A DNA stretch of 64,000 bases, taken from IMG/VR virus record IMGVR_UViG_3300025030_001449, positions 27,174 to 91,173 of that record. One strand, 5' to 3'. Each line of letters starts with the position of its first letter. Within the stretch, counting starts at the first letter, position 1. This DNA is from a virus. The notes under the pieces were generated by a model, which saw only the letters and a program-made list of their open reading frames with translations, ran no database searches and was not told the DNA's origin. The translations under genes were made by a program, and so were the position numbers. Of the stretch, positions 35,412 through 43,207 are shown piece by piece.

Positions 35412-36200
35412 AAAAAAAAAATCTATGCTCATTGGAACTTGTTGTTTAAAAACATTACCATTTGGAGATTCAAACTCATATGTAAAGTCAACTCCAGGTT
35501 CAATTTTATCAATATATTTTCTAAATGCCAAAGAATCTGATGCTGGCATATTTTCAACGAATTGAGATATCCAGATTTTATCTGTTTTATCCTCAACTCT
35601 TGTTATCATTGTTGATAATCTTGTTGTTAATAAATTTGATATTCCATTGGAATTTTTACTTAATTTTGAAAGACTTTCAATCGTTTTAAGTATTTGTTGC
35701 TCCAGTCCTGCAGTTAATAGCTTAAATTTAATTTTTTTCTTTAATTTAGGGAGGGTGAAATCAAATTCCATATTTTCATCTGGTTCTGCCCCCAATCCTT
35801 TTGTTTTTAATTTTGATAAATCAACTTCAGTTTCAAACTCCTCTCCACTATTGGGGTCAGTGACTTTAACAGGATATTTTTCACCATAACCAGTACATCT
35901 GAGAAACACCATTATTGCATTTCTATCACCAACCAATAAATCAGAAGGTTTAATATCCTTGTCTATAATACACACTTCTAAAAGTTTATCAAAAACAGTT
36001 CCGCTTCGGACCAAATTTGGTGATGTTAAGATATTCTCGCATTTAGTTGTCATAAATGCTACCTTTATTCTATCTTTTTTATTTGGATATAATATCCCAT
36101 CCGATGGAAGTGGGACAATATCATACATTTTTTCAAATTCATTTTCTGGTTCCGTAAAATATTGTTTTGATTGTGGTACTAATTTTTCTGCTGTTTCCAT
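35403..36200 (-). CDS. gp26-like baseplate hub protein (T4 baseplate family)
   Basis: 265 residues. FEKMYDIVPLPSDGILYPNK, then VRSGTVFDKLLEVCIID and LLVGDRNAIMVFLRCTGYGE, follows the T4 baseplate protein family (gp26). The zero-frame end is MSIDFFFPS. T4 gp26 helps to assemble the baseplate hub. A short T run at the end allows a -1 extension (see 35173-35411). Preceded by a late-type box at 36235-36243. Confidence 0.75.
   Translation of the reverse strand: METAEKLVPQSKQYFTEPENEFEKMYDIVPLPSDGILYPNKKDRIKVAFMTTKCENILTSPNLVRSGTVFDKLLEVCIIDKDIKPSDLLVGDRNAIMVFLRCTGYGEKYPVKVTDPNSGEEFETEVDLSKLKTKGLGAEPDENMEFDFTLPKLKKKIKFKLLTAGLEQQILKTIESLSKLSKNSNGISNLLTTRLSTMITRVEDKTDKIWISQFVENMPASDSLAFRKYIDKIEPGVDFTYEFESPNGNVFKQQVPMSIDFFFPS
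35412..35421 (-). other. candidate -1 frameshift site
   Basis: Ten consecutive A on the plus strand (U10 in the mRNA), two codons before the zero-frame stop. Slippage by -1 keeps UUU pairing and opens the extension. Confidence 0.5.
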
Positions 36201-36234
36201 GTTTTTTAATATTTAGTATTATAGTTATTATATG

Positions 36235-36243
36235 TATAAATAT
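36235..36243 (-). promoter_or_regulatory. late-type box
   Basis: TATAAATAT core (plus strand), 34 nt from the start codon at 36200. Confidence 0.4.
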
Positions 36244-36264
36244 ATCAACATTAAATTTTTTTAA

Positions 36265-36726
36265 CTAATTTTTATTAATATCAAATTTTCTTAATGATGT
36301 TTTATCACCCCTTACCCACGAATTTTTGTATCTTTCCTCTTTGTTTGAACAACTTTCACATAATGTAACAATCCATCCTGTCGTATGTCCGACATTTTCT
36401 GTTGTCCCACATTTTTCACAAATATGATATGACATATTCTCTGCAAGTTGAATCATTCCATCTATACGATTATCCCCACCATTTGTATAAAAACATAAAG
36501 CACCGAACTTTTCCTTCACTTGGACTGCCTCAACTTGTGGAATCTTTAAATGTTCATTTAAATCAATATAACTTTGAATTGAATTACATAATTGATCCAA
36601 TAAAAAAAACCAACCTTCATCAGTATCAATGCCCCAGCACATGCAAGTTTCCATCATTGACAAATCCTTTTGTCTGAATATTTTAGGATATTTGTTAAAT
36701 AATTTTTCTTGTAATTCTTTAGTCAT
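36265..36726 (-). CDS. zinc-binding phage protein, unknown function
   Basis: 153 residues. CWGIDTDEGWFFLLDQLCNS, then QVKEKFGALCFYTNGGDNRI, belongs to a phage-wide conserved pattern. A zinc site CEKCG ... CESC lies near residues 107-133. Function not known to me. It sits between the gp26-like gene and a homing endonuclease. Confidence 0.65.
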   Translation of the reverse strand: MTKELQEKLFNKYPKIFRQKDLSMMETCMCWGIDTDEGWFFLLDQLCNSIQSYIDLNEHLKIPQVEAVQVKEKFGALCFYTNGGDNRIDGMIQLAENMSYHICEKCGTTENVGHTTGWIVTLCESCSNKEERYKNSWVRGDKTSLRKFDINKN

Positions 36727-36784
36727 AATATTTAAATTTAATATAAAGATAAATAGTTTTTTGAAAAAAGTAAAGAATAACTGA

Positions 36785-37816
36785 TTATTTTAATTCTTTT
36801 ATCAGTTGTTCAACAACCTGAGTTCTATTATTTTTTATATCATTTTCCCAAAATCTTAATAATTTGATATTATTATTTTTACATAATTTATTTTTATATT
36901 TATCATTTCTCAATGTTTGTTTTTGTATATTATATTTGGGTTCTGGATGAATATTTGGGTTACAGTGATACCAATCACCATCAACTTCAATTAAAATATC
37001 TTTATTTGGGATATAATAATCAAACAAGCTATTATTCAAATTATATTGATTTATAAATTCTATATTTAATGTTTTTAATATTTTATCAAATTCTTTTTCA
37101 AGATTACTTTTCTTTTTATGCTGTTTAGAACGAAACCATTTTATTCTTCTCTTTCTTGCATCATCTCTGTTTTTAGGGTCTGACCAATATTTTATTACTC
37201 CTACTCTAGTCTTTTCTATTTGTTCTTTGGTTCTTTTAATACCAGTTAATGCTATTGATAATTTTCTTGATCTTTCTGGGGTATTTATTTTTTCAGAATA
37301 TAGTTTAACTCTTTCATCTGTTTCTTTTGTTAAACCTTTATTCCATATAACAATTTCTCCAGATTCATGCATTTTTCTTTGTGTATTTGCTGATTTTATT
37401 TTTTCTTCTGGTGTATGTTTTAAATTACATTTAATTCTTGCAATATGCCCTCGTTTATATTCTCTAAAACCACTTTTATCACCTAAAAATTTAGTGATCT
37501 CACCACACCCACACTTACAAGTTGGAGATATATTATTTAATTTGAATTGAATATATGTTTGTTTTGATGAAATTTTATGTGATCTTGATCTGTGCCGCCT
37601 TAAACTACTATATTTTTTAAAACCAATATTACATTCTGGACATTTATACGGATAATTTATTCCTTCTTTTTTTAATTTTCTTTTTATATGATTTTTTGTT
37701 CTACATTTACTAGAACAATATTTGGCAACGCTTATTCTTGATAAAAATTCATCGTTACAAACTATACAAATACATTTAAATCTGAGTGAATATCTATCTT
37801 CTTTTTTATTTTCCAT
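36785..37816 (-). CDS. homing endonuclease with zinc fingers, NUMOD3-like motifs and Vsr/DUF559-like nuclease
   Basis: 343 residues. The N terminus has C-x2-C and C-x3-C pairs (CIVCNDEF ... YCSSKC) and a C2H2 finger (YKCPECNIGFKKYSSLRRHR). The middle carries NUMOD3-like stretches (HTPEEKIKSANTQRKMHESG, TKEQIEKTRVGVIKYW). The C-terminal nuclease has FDYYIPNKDILIEVDGDWYH, with the D/E-x-D-x-W/H set of Vsr-like enzymes. Selfish nuclease between tail genes. Confidence 0.8.
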   Translation of the reverse strand: MENKKEDRYSLRFKCICIVCNDEFLSRISVAKYCSSKCRTKNHIKRKLKKEGINYPYKCPECNIGFKKYSSLRRHRSRSHKISSKQTYIQFKLNNISPTCKCGCGEITKFLGDKSGFREYKRGHIARIKCNLKHTPEEKIKSANTQRKMHESGEIVIWNKGLTKETDERVKLYSEKINTPERSRKLSIALTGIKRTKEQIEKTRVGVIKYWSDPKNRDDARKRRIKWFRSKQHKKKSNLEKEFDKILKTLNIEFINQYNLNNSLFDYYIPNKDILIEVDGDWYHCNPNIHPEPKYNIQKQTLRNDKYKNKLCKNNNIKLLRFWENDIKNNRTQVVEQLIKELK

Positions 37817-37828
37817 AAATCCTTTTTA

Positions 37829-37838
37829 TTATAAATAG
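37829..37838 (-). promoter_or_regulatory. late-type box, diverged
   Basis: TTATAAATAG (plus strand), 12 nt from the start codon at 37816. Confidence 0.35.
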
Positions 37839-37912
37839 TTGAATATAACAAAAAGGAATGGTTATTGTGGAGAAATTTTTAAATTAATTTTATAAAAAAA
37901 CCAGTTGGAAAA

Positions 37913-38401
37913 TCAATAATTCGCAATAGCCCTAAAGTACCGGAGCGTAATTTGCACATCCATTAATCCGTCATCTTCATAACTTAAATCTCCAAAATCT
38001 GCTGATTGAACCCATGCATTTTCCAACAACCATTTTTCAATTTCAATTCCTGTTGGGTCTAATCCTTTTAACACAATATTTTTCATATAACCAGCAGCAT
38101 ATCCCATTCTACCTGTAACAGATTCAGTACACAACCTTATCCATTCCATTATTTTTTGAGATGAACTTGGGCCAATTGGGTCAATAAAAGTAATATCTAT
38201 TGGCTCCCATAAGTACCTGCCAGCAACCCAAGTAGAAGTATTCATATATGGAATTTCTACTTCATTAACAGTATATTTTGGTCTTCCACCAGATCTAACT
38301 ACCCAGTGATCAATTATAGAACCATTATCAAATTCAAAAACAAATCTATTTTTCCTTTTTGGCTCGTAATCTATAGGAACTCGGGTAAATAATTGTGCCA
38401 T
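37913..38401 (-). CDS. tail tube protein (gp19-like)
   Basis: 162 residues, the size of T4 gp19. RKNRFVFEFDNGSI, then NEVEIPYMNTSTWVAGRYLW, WEPIDITFIDPIGPSSSQKI, and a C-terminal ADFGDLSYEDDGLMDVQITL fit the tail-tube fold of contractile phages. It would form the inner tube through which DNA passes. The sheath gene lies apart at 47310-50222. Confidence 0.8.
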   Translation of the reverse strand: MAQLFTRVPIDYEPKRKNRFVFEFDNGSIIDHWVVRSGGRPKYTVNEVEIPYMNTSTWVAGRYLWEPIDITFIDPIGPSSSQKIMEWIRLCTESVTGRMGYAAGYMKNIVLKGLDPTGIEIEKWLLENAWVQSADFGDLSYEDDGLMDVQITLRYFRAIANY

Positions 38402-38439
38402 GTTATTATAATTTTAATTTAAATATTATTATTCTTAAT

Positions 38440-38448
38440 TATAAATAT
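38440..38448 (-). promoter_or_regulatory. late-type box
   Basis: TATAAATAT core (plus strand), 38 nt from the tail-tube start at 38401. Confidence 0.4.
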
Positions 38449-38464
38449 CATCAAGTTAAAAAAA

Positions 38465-39376
38465 TTACAAAATATTTTTATTATATTCTTCAATTAATTG
38501 TTTTAATATTTGATTCCTATTGTCAAATCTTTTAAATAATTCTTCTTTTGTTATGGAACACTTATCATGTTTGCCAATATTTTTCTTATACGGTAACATA
38601 TCAAGATTAACAATATCACCAATAATATAAATAGGAATATTTTCTTTAAATCCGGCATTTCTTGAAAACATATGTTCTAACCAATATCCTCTGTTTGCCC
38701 TTTTTTCATTATTTTTTAATAAATATAAAGGCTGAGTTCTACTATAACTATCAATTCTTTTTCTATATAATTTAAAATCTGGCATTTGTTTAATATATTT
38801 ATCATATGGTATTCCAGTTACTGACTCTATCATTTGTATTCTATTATTATAATTTTTATTTCCATATTTTTTTAACTTTGTTTCCTCTGATTGTTCTCTA
38901 TTATTATAATTTTTATCACCATGATTTTTTAATTTTGTTTGTTTGGATTTTGTTTTAACTTCTTCTAATTGAGCAGGGAGTTTCCCATCATATTTTTCTA
39001 AACAATTTTTTTGATAAGTTTCAACCATTTCATTCCACCTTCCTTCCATTGTTTTTAAAAATTGTACTCTATTATTAAATGTCTCATTATCATAGCGTTC
39101 TTTTTTAGTTAATTTACATTTAAAAGATGAGCATTTTGGAGAACAAGAATATTTACCATATCTATTGATACTTTGAATATAAGTATTATATCTTATTTCT
39201 TTTTCTTTTTTACAAATATCACATTTAACTTTTATTTTTGATGGACTTTTTTCCATTAAATGTTCAGGCAAAACTTCTATTCTATCTTTTACATTAACAC
39301 TATATCCCAATTTTATAAAATGATACAAATTTGTAGAAACAATTCCTATTTCTATTTTTTGATTTGGTATAATCAT
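38465..39376 (-). CDS. homing endonuclease with KYG repeats and HNH-like C terminus
   Basis: 303 residues. The N-terminal zinc module (CDICKKEKEIRYNTY ... SCSPKC) and the repeats TKLKNHGDKNYNN and TKLKKYGNKNYNN are shared with 6490-7644. The C terminus differs: EHMFSRNAGFKENIPIYIIG, then NLDMLPYKKNIGKHDKCSIT, which resembles phage HNH-type nuclease ends (H, N, K). The two genes are a clear case of domain exchange. Element C lies in its leader. Confidence 0.75.
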   Translation of the reverse strand: MIIPNQKIEIGIVSTNLYHFIKLGYSVNVKDRIEVLPEHLMEKSPSKIKVKCDICKKEKEIRYNTYIQSINRYGKYSCSPKCSSFKCKLTKKERYDNETFNNRVQFLKTMEGRWNEMVETYQKNCLEKYDGKLPAQLEEVKTKSKQTKLKNHGDKNYNNREQSEETKLKKYGNKNYNNRIQMIESVTGIPYDKYIKQMPDFKLYRKRIDSYSRTQPLYLLKNNEKRANRGYWLEHMFSRNAGFKENIPIYIIGDIVNLDMLPYKKNIGKHDKCSITKEELFKRFDNRNQILKQLIEEYNKNIL

Positions 39377-39411
39377 AATTCTTTTTTTAAATAAAACCCC
39401 CCACTATATCC

Positions 39412-39509
39412 ATTGAACACTTTGCTAACATAGATAGATAGGAAAGATGAATATAAGAAGGGTTTTTAATATGTTATTTTCACCTATGTTTTTATTAAAA
39501 GTGTTCAAT
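39412..39509 (-). ncRNA. structured leader element, copy C
   Basis: A perfect 12-bp inverted repeat (ATTGAACACTTT at 39412-39423, AAAGTGTTCAAT at 39498-39509) with a nested 7-bp helix (AACATAG 39427-39433, CTATGTT 39484-39490). The core between resembles A and B (GGAAAGA ... GGG.TTTTTAA.ATG.TTATTTT), yet the outer stem has a different sequence, so the helix rather than the sequence is conserved. On the minus strand it lies between a late-type box and the endonuclease start. Confidence 0.55.
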
Positions 39510-39519
39510 ATATAAATAT
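39509..39519 (-). promoter_or_regulatory. late-type box upstream of element C
   Basis: TATATAAATAT (plus strand), directly adjoining the outer stem of element C and about 130 nt from the endonuclease start at 39376. Confidence 0.45.
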
Positions 39520-39545
39520 CATCAAATTAAAAATATTTGATAAAA

Positions 39546-39585
39546 TATTAGGAAATGTCATTTATTTTACTTACCTTTGTATTAT
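39546..39585 (+). promoter_or_regulatory. Bacteroidetes-type promoter
   Basis: TTAGGAAATGTC, then TTTTACTTACCTTTGTATT; -7 box TACCTTTG at 39572-39579. It drives the MTHFR-like and HisRS-like pair. Confidence 0.75.
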
Positions 39586-39607
39586 ATTTCATATAAAACA
39601 ATAATAA

Positions 39608-40330
39608 ATGTATCAAATACAGTACAATAAGATGAAAAACCAAATAGAAATAACGTCCAAAACAAACATAGATAATCTTTCAGGTTATAATGATATTTTT
39701 ATAACCTGGCTACCCAATGAATCCTTTATTAATATCTTAAATAAGGTAATAGAACTTAAAAACAAGGGATTTAACCCAATTCCTCACATTCCAGTTCTAA
39801 AAATTAAAAATAAAAAAGAACTTAAATTTATATCTCATATTTTATCTAAATACACAAATACTTTATTACTTATAAGAGGTTCAGGAAAACAAGAAGGAGA
39901 ATTCAATACCGTTGAATCTGTCATAAAAACAGGGATTTTAAATAATTTTAAAATTGGGGTTGCTGGGTTTCCTGAAGGAAATGGTAATCTTGACTATAAT
40001 CAAACTTTAAATATTTTAAAACAAAAGTCATCATACAGTGATTTTGTTGTTACACAATGGTCATTAAATAAAAAATCTATTAAGAGATTTTTGGATGAAT
40101 CACCATTACCAGTTTATCTTGGTATCCCCAATAAATGTAATTTAAAACAATTATTAAAATTCAGTAAATTATGTGGTATTGAAAATAGTATTAAATATTA
40201 TATTAATAATTCTAAAATTAATTTATTAAAATTAATGATTAATGGATTTAATCCTTCTGATATTATTAACGAATTTAAAAATCATAAAAATTTAAAAGGA
40301 TTTCATATATATAGTTTTGGAAAAATATAA
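39608..40330 (+). CDS. methylenetetrahydrofolate reductase-like TIM-barrel protein
   Basis: 240 residues; an alternative start at M9. FITWLPNESF, then GFNPIPHIPVLKIKNKKEL (about 53-71), LLLIRGSGKQEGEF (about 92-105), IGVAGFPEGNGNLDY (about 119-133) and DFVVTQWSL follow the order of motifs in the MetF/MTHFR family. It is shorter than MetF (about 290), and the first strand with the catalytic glutamate is not obvious. It may act in one-carbon or methionine metabolism or have a changed role. It is followed 13 bp later by the HisRS-like gene. Confidence 0.7.
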   Translation: MYQIQYNKMKNQIEITSKTNIDNLSGYNDIFITWLPNESFINILNKVIELKNKGFNPIPHIPVLKIKNKKELKFISHILSKYTNTLLLIRGSGKQEGEFNTVESVIKTGILNNFKIGVAGFPEGNGNLDYNQTLNILKQKSSYSDFVVTQWSLNKKSIKRFLDESPLPVYLGIPNKCNLKQLLKFSKLCGIENSIKYYINNSKINLLKLMINGFNPSDIINEFKNHKNLKGFHIYSFGKI

Positions 40331-40343
40331 AAATATTAAGTAA

Positions 40344-40979
40344 ATGAAAACTATTAAAGAAACATGTTACAAAGGAACAAGAATACTTGTAGGTAATGAA
40401 AAAAGAATCATAATAAACAAAATGTGTGATTACTTAATCAAAAAAAATTATGAGGAAATCTCAATTCCCATTATTCAGATGCAAGAAATATTTGCAAATA
40501 AAATTGGCAAAGAAAATAACAATCTAATGTTTAATTTTAGTGATAATGGAAATAGAAATATTTGCTTATCTCCAGAATATACTGCAGTAATTCAAAAATT
40601 ATCAAACACTCAATTCAAATTTCAAAACGACATAAAGTTATTTTATATCCAAGAATGTTTTAGGGGTGAAAAACCTCAAGCAGGAAGATACAGACAATTC
40701 ACTCAATTAGGTGTGGAAATTATTAATCCTAAAAAAAACTATTTGGAAGAATTAATAGTTATTGCAAGCGATTTAATAGAATATTTTAAAATAAATGAAT
40801 TTAAGATAAACAGAAATGTTACAAGAGGGTTAGAATATTACAAAGAAGGAAAAGGTTTTGAGATTTATTATGATAAATTAGGAAATTCAAAACAAATATG
40901 TGGTGGTGGGGAATATAATGGTGGGGTTGGTTTTGCTATTGGAATTGATAGATTAATTTCTTTTTTTATAAAAAATTAG
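40344..40979 (+). CDS. minimal HisRS-like class II synthetase catalytic domain
   Basis: 211 residues, about half a normal HisRS. Class II motif 2 is FRGEKPQAGRYRQFTQLGVE (about 106-125). The HisRS signature is RGLEYYKEGKGFEIYYD (about 157-173), and motif 3 is GGGEYNGG-GFAIGIDRL near the end. The anticodon-binding domain and part of the insertion domain are missing. Such truncated forms may charge tRNA poorly, regulate, or attach histidine to another target. Upstream partner: the MTHFR-like gene. Confidence 0.75.
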   Translation: MKTIKETCYKGTRILVGNEKRIIINKMCDYLIKKNYEEISIPIIQMQEIFANKIGKENNNLMFNFSDNGNRNICLSPEYTAVIQKLSNTQFKFQNDIKLFYIQECFRGEKPQAGRYRQFTQLGVEIINPKKNYLEELIVIASDLIEYFKINEFKINRNVTRGLEYYKEGKGFEIYYDKLGNSKQICGGGEYNGGVGFAIGIDRLISFFIKN

Positions 40980-40999
40980 TTTTAAAATATTAAAAAAGT

Positions 41000-41404
41000 T
41001 TAAATAACAAATAATAGTCCCACCGATATTAAAAATAATATTGTTCTGTTTAATGGTGTCATGTATTTGGTCCAAAAAGATGTTGATGTTGTTGATTGCG
41101 CAAACCATTTTTTTGAATATAAATTATCATAATTATATATTTTCTTTTTTAATATGTGCCTTGTTGTATAATATGACCCATTATGGAAAAATGAAAAATT
41201 CAAAATTAATGACAATAATAATAAAAAATTAAAATCTGATAAATAAAATAGCATAAAACACACCATAGATCTTTGAATAACGAATATGATGTGTTCGTTA
41301 AATAATTTTTCTGAATAAAGATTATAATGATGATAAAATATAGCATCTCTAATTCCCTCTACAATTGAATATAATACCCAAATTATAAAACAAATATAAA
41401 TCAT
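41000..41404 (-). CDS. membrane protein, unknown function
   Basis: 134 residues with about three to four membrane segments (residues 1-18, 41-55, 59-75, 117-134) and a polar loop KKKIYNYDNLYSKKWFAQST. Start overlaps the previous stop (TAATG). Not recognised. Confidence 0.6.
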   Translation of the reverse strand: MIYICFIIWVLYSIVEGIRDAIFYHHYNLYSEKLFNEHIIFVIQRSMVCFMLFYLSDFNFLLLLSLILNFSFFHNGSYYTTRHILKKKIYNYDNLYSKKWFAQSTTSTSFWTKYMTPLNRTILFLISVGLLFVI

Positions 41405-41583
41405 TATCTATTTTTTTTAAGTGATTTGAATAATGAAACAATCAATTTAATTAAAATAATTAATGCGAAAGCAATAAAAACCCCAAATCCAATCATGTGT
41501 AATCCTGATAATGATAGGACTAAAGATAATAGTGCCAGCCATAATTCAGGATAAAGTAGAAATATTTCTTTAATTATTTTCAT
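41404..41583 (-). CDS. 59-residue two-helix membrane protein
   Basis: MKIIKEIFLLYPELWLALLS starts a small hydrophobic protein with two adjacent membrane spans (about 14-30 and 32-50) and a basic tail (FKSLKKNR). Its start overlaps the end of the gene at 41570 and its stop overlaps the next start, so the set is a translationally coupled operon. It could be holin-like by size and topology, but nothing else supports that. Confidence 0.55.
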   Translation of the reverse strand: MKIIKEIFLLYPELWLALLSLVLSLSGLHMIGFGVFIAFALIILIKLIVSLFKSLKKNR

Positions 41584-41926
41584 TATTATTAATTTTTTTA
41601 TTTTCTTCTTCTGTTTTAATAAATCTTCTTACTGCTTCCATTGTGAGTTCTTTTCTATGTTGCCAATATGCATCATCCTTTTTAATTTTTGAAATATCAA
41701 ATTCTTCATAACCTTCTATTAAATTTTGTTTTGATTTTTTAACAAATTTCCAAAAATATTTTTTTTTATCATGTGATATTCCCTCCCTTTCTAAAACATA
41801 TCCATGATCTAATATTATGGGAATTAAATTTCTATAAGGGTTTAATAATTTTTCATCTATATAATCCTCATAAGTTTCAATAAAAAATATATCTGGTGTT
41901 TCCATTGTTATTAATTTTTTAAACAT
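41570..41926 (-). CDS. unknown protein, paralogue of 6152-6493
   Basis: 118 residues. PDIFFIETYEDYIDEKL, then DHGYVLEREGI and KKYFWKFVKKSKQ, match the protein at 6152-6493. C terminus charged. No known domain recognised. Confidence 0.65.
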   Translation of the reverse strand: MFKKLITMETPDIFFIETYEDYIDEKLLNPYRNLIPIILDHGYVLEREGISHDKKKYFWKFVKKSKQNLIEGYEEFDISKIKKDDAYWQHRKELTMEAVRRFIKTEEENKKINNNENN

Positions 41927-41939
41927 TTCTTTTCTTTTA

Positions 41940-42170
41940 TTATATTTTTTTAGATTTTATTGATGTATTATTTTTTATATTTTTATAAAAATATTTACCT
42001 TTACTGGGATTTTTTAAAAAATTAAGATATTGTTGTAAGCTCACTGGACTATATTTATAAACCCCCCCATGATGAAATTTTAATACCAATGTTTTTAATT
42101 CTTCATCATATCCAATTTCTTTTATGTTTGAAGACCTGGGAACAGAAACCATTTTTATGTTATTTTCCAT
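41940..42170 (-). CDS. KTSC domain protein
   Basis: 76 residues. VPRSSNIKEIGYDEELKTL, then VLKFHHGGVYKYSPVSLQQY and KGKYFYKNIKN, match the KTSC domain, which starts with the SS-I-x-x-IGYD pattern and ends in (K/G)xYF. These small domains are found alone in bacteria and phages; the biochemical role is unclear (nucleic-acid binding has been suggested from fusions). Confidence 0.8.
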   Translation of the reverse strand: MENNIKMVSVPRSSNIKEIGYDEELKTLVLKFHHGGVYKYSPVSLQQYLNFLKNPSKGKYFYKNIKNNTSIKSKKI

Positions 42171-42189
42171 GTTATTAATTTTTATTTTA

Positions 42190-42250
42190 TTATATCGTAA
42201 TGATTATAATTTTCATATTCTTATATAAATATTTACTTATATTAAAAAAA
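42190..42250 (-). pseudogene. 5' relic of an MKIIITESQFK-family gene with its late-type box
   Basis: On the minus strand ATG at 42214-42216 reads MKIIITI and stops. The start codon and about 35 bp upstream, including TATATAAATAT (42222-42232), are almost identical to the region before 10185. Only the promoter end of a copy remains, and it may now serve the KTSC gene. Confidence 0.7.
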
Positions 42251-42262
42251 TTTAATAAAATA

Positions 42263-42299
42263 TTTGGTTTTCTCATTTATTTTATTTACCTTTGTGATT
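42263..42299 (+). promoter_or_regulatory. Bacteroidetes-type promoter
   Basis: TTTGG at 42263-42267 and TACCTTTG at 42287-42294, then a leader with TTAACTTAAATTATTAAC before ATG 42338. Very similar to the promoter at 15055. Confidence 0.85.
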
Positions 42300-42337
42300 A
42301 ATTAACTTAAATTATTAACTAAAACACTAAAAAAATT

Positions 42338-42901
42338 ATGAAAAAAGGACTATTAATATCCCTAATTATTACAGTAATAGTGGGGGGTGGATTGTTTTTC
42401 TCTTATACGGGGGCTAACAACAAAGAAATAAAATTACGTAAAAATGTTGAGGCGCAACAAGATGTTTGCAAATCAAATTTTGATAAAATGTTTAAAACAA
42501 TAGCAAAAATGGCACAAGTTCCGACAAAATTTATGGAAGATGCCAAAGAAGCATTTAAAGAAATCTATCCCAGCTTAATTGCTGGAAGATATGATAATTC
42601 AAGAGGTGGGGCATTAATGTCATGGGTACATGAACAAAATCCACAATTTGATATGAAAGCAGCTGGAGTATTATATGAAAATCTACAGATTGCAATTGAA
42701 TCAAATCAACAGGAATTCTTTTATGAACAAAAAAAACTTATTGATTATAAAAGAGAACATTCAACATTTATTAATATGTGGTGGAATAGTCATGTTTGGA
42801 AATTATCTTCAAGAGGTGATGTTGAGATAACAACCATTACTTCTGATAAAACTGAAGATGTATATAAAACAGGTAAAGATAATGATTTAAATGTATTTTA
42901 A
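42338..42901 (+). CDS. LemA-like membrane-anchored protein
   Basis: 187 residues. N-terminal membrane segment (LLISLIITVIVGGGLFFSY), then NNKEIKLRKNVEAQQDVCKS, which corresponds to the start of the helical LemA domain. The helices run to about residue 165 (FFYEQKKLIDYKREHSTFIN). LemA proteins are found in many bacteria and in some large phages; role unknown. First gene of a plus-strand run. Confidence 0.7.
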   Translation: MKKGLLISLIITVIVGGGLFFSYTGANNKEIKLRKNVEAQQDVCKSNFDKMFKTIAKMAQVPTKFMEDAKEAFKEIYPSLIAGRYDNSRGGALMSWVHEQNPQFDMKAAGVLYENLQIAIESNQQEFFYEQKKLIDYKREHSTFINMWWNSHVWKLSSRGDVEITTITSDKTEDVYKTGKDNDLNVF

Positions 42902-42960
42902 TTAATTTATTTTAATATTTAAAATTATGAAAAAAAATTGCAGATAACTCTCACAGGAAG

Positions 42961-43176
42961 ATGGCAAAACATTTAAAAATAAAGACAGAAAGTGATAATG
43001 ATGTCCATTTTAATGGAGTATTTGATGACCATACATTATGCGGATTAGACACGAATGGTGATAGCCATTTAAGAATAGGGATACCAATTGAGGTTAAAAC
43101 AAAAGTAAATTGCAAGCAGTGTATATCGTTAATATCATACTGTTATTCTATAAAAAAGAGCGAATGGATAAACTAA
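42961..43176 (+). CDS. small protein with possible zinc site
   Basis: 71 residues. HTLCGLD near residue 24 and VNCKQCISL near 49 could form an H-C-C-C metal site. Not recognised. Lies 60 bp after the LemA-like gene. Confidence 0.5.
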   Translation: MAKHLKIKTESDNDVHFNGVFDDHTLCGLDTNGDSHLRIGIPIEVKTKVNCKQCISLISYCYSIKKSEWIN

Positions 43177-43207
43177 TAACACCCCCTGTTGATTTACCAT
43201 AAATAAA

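Noticed and set aside
39412-39509. Hammerhead ribozyme
   Set aside because: The stem arrangement invited the idea, but neither strand has CUGANGA together with the GAAA core.
40344-40979. HisZ-type regulatory subunit
   Set aside because: HisZ proteins are longer and are linked to a short HisG; no histidine biosynthesis gene is present here.
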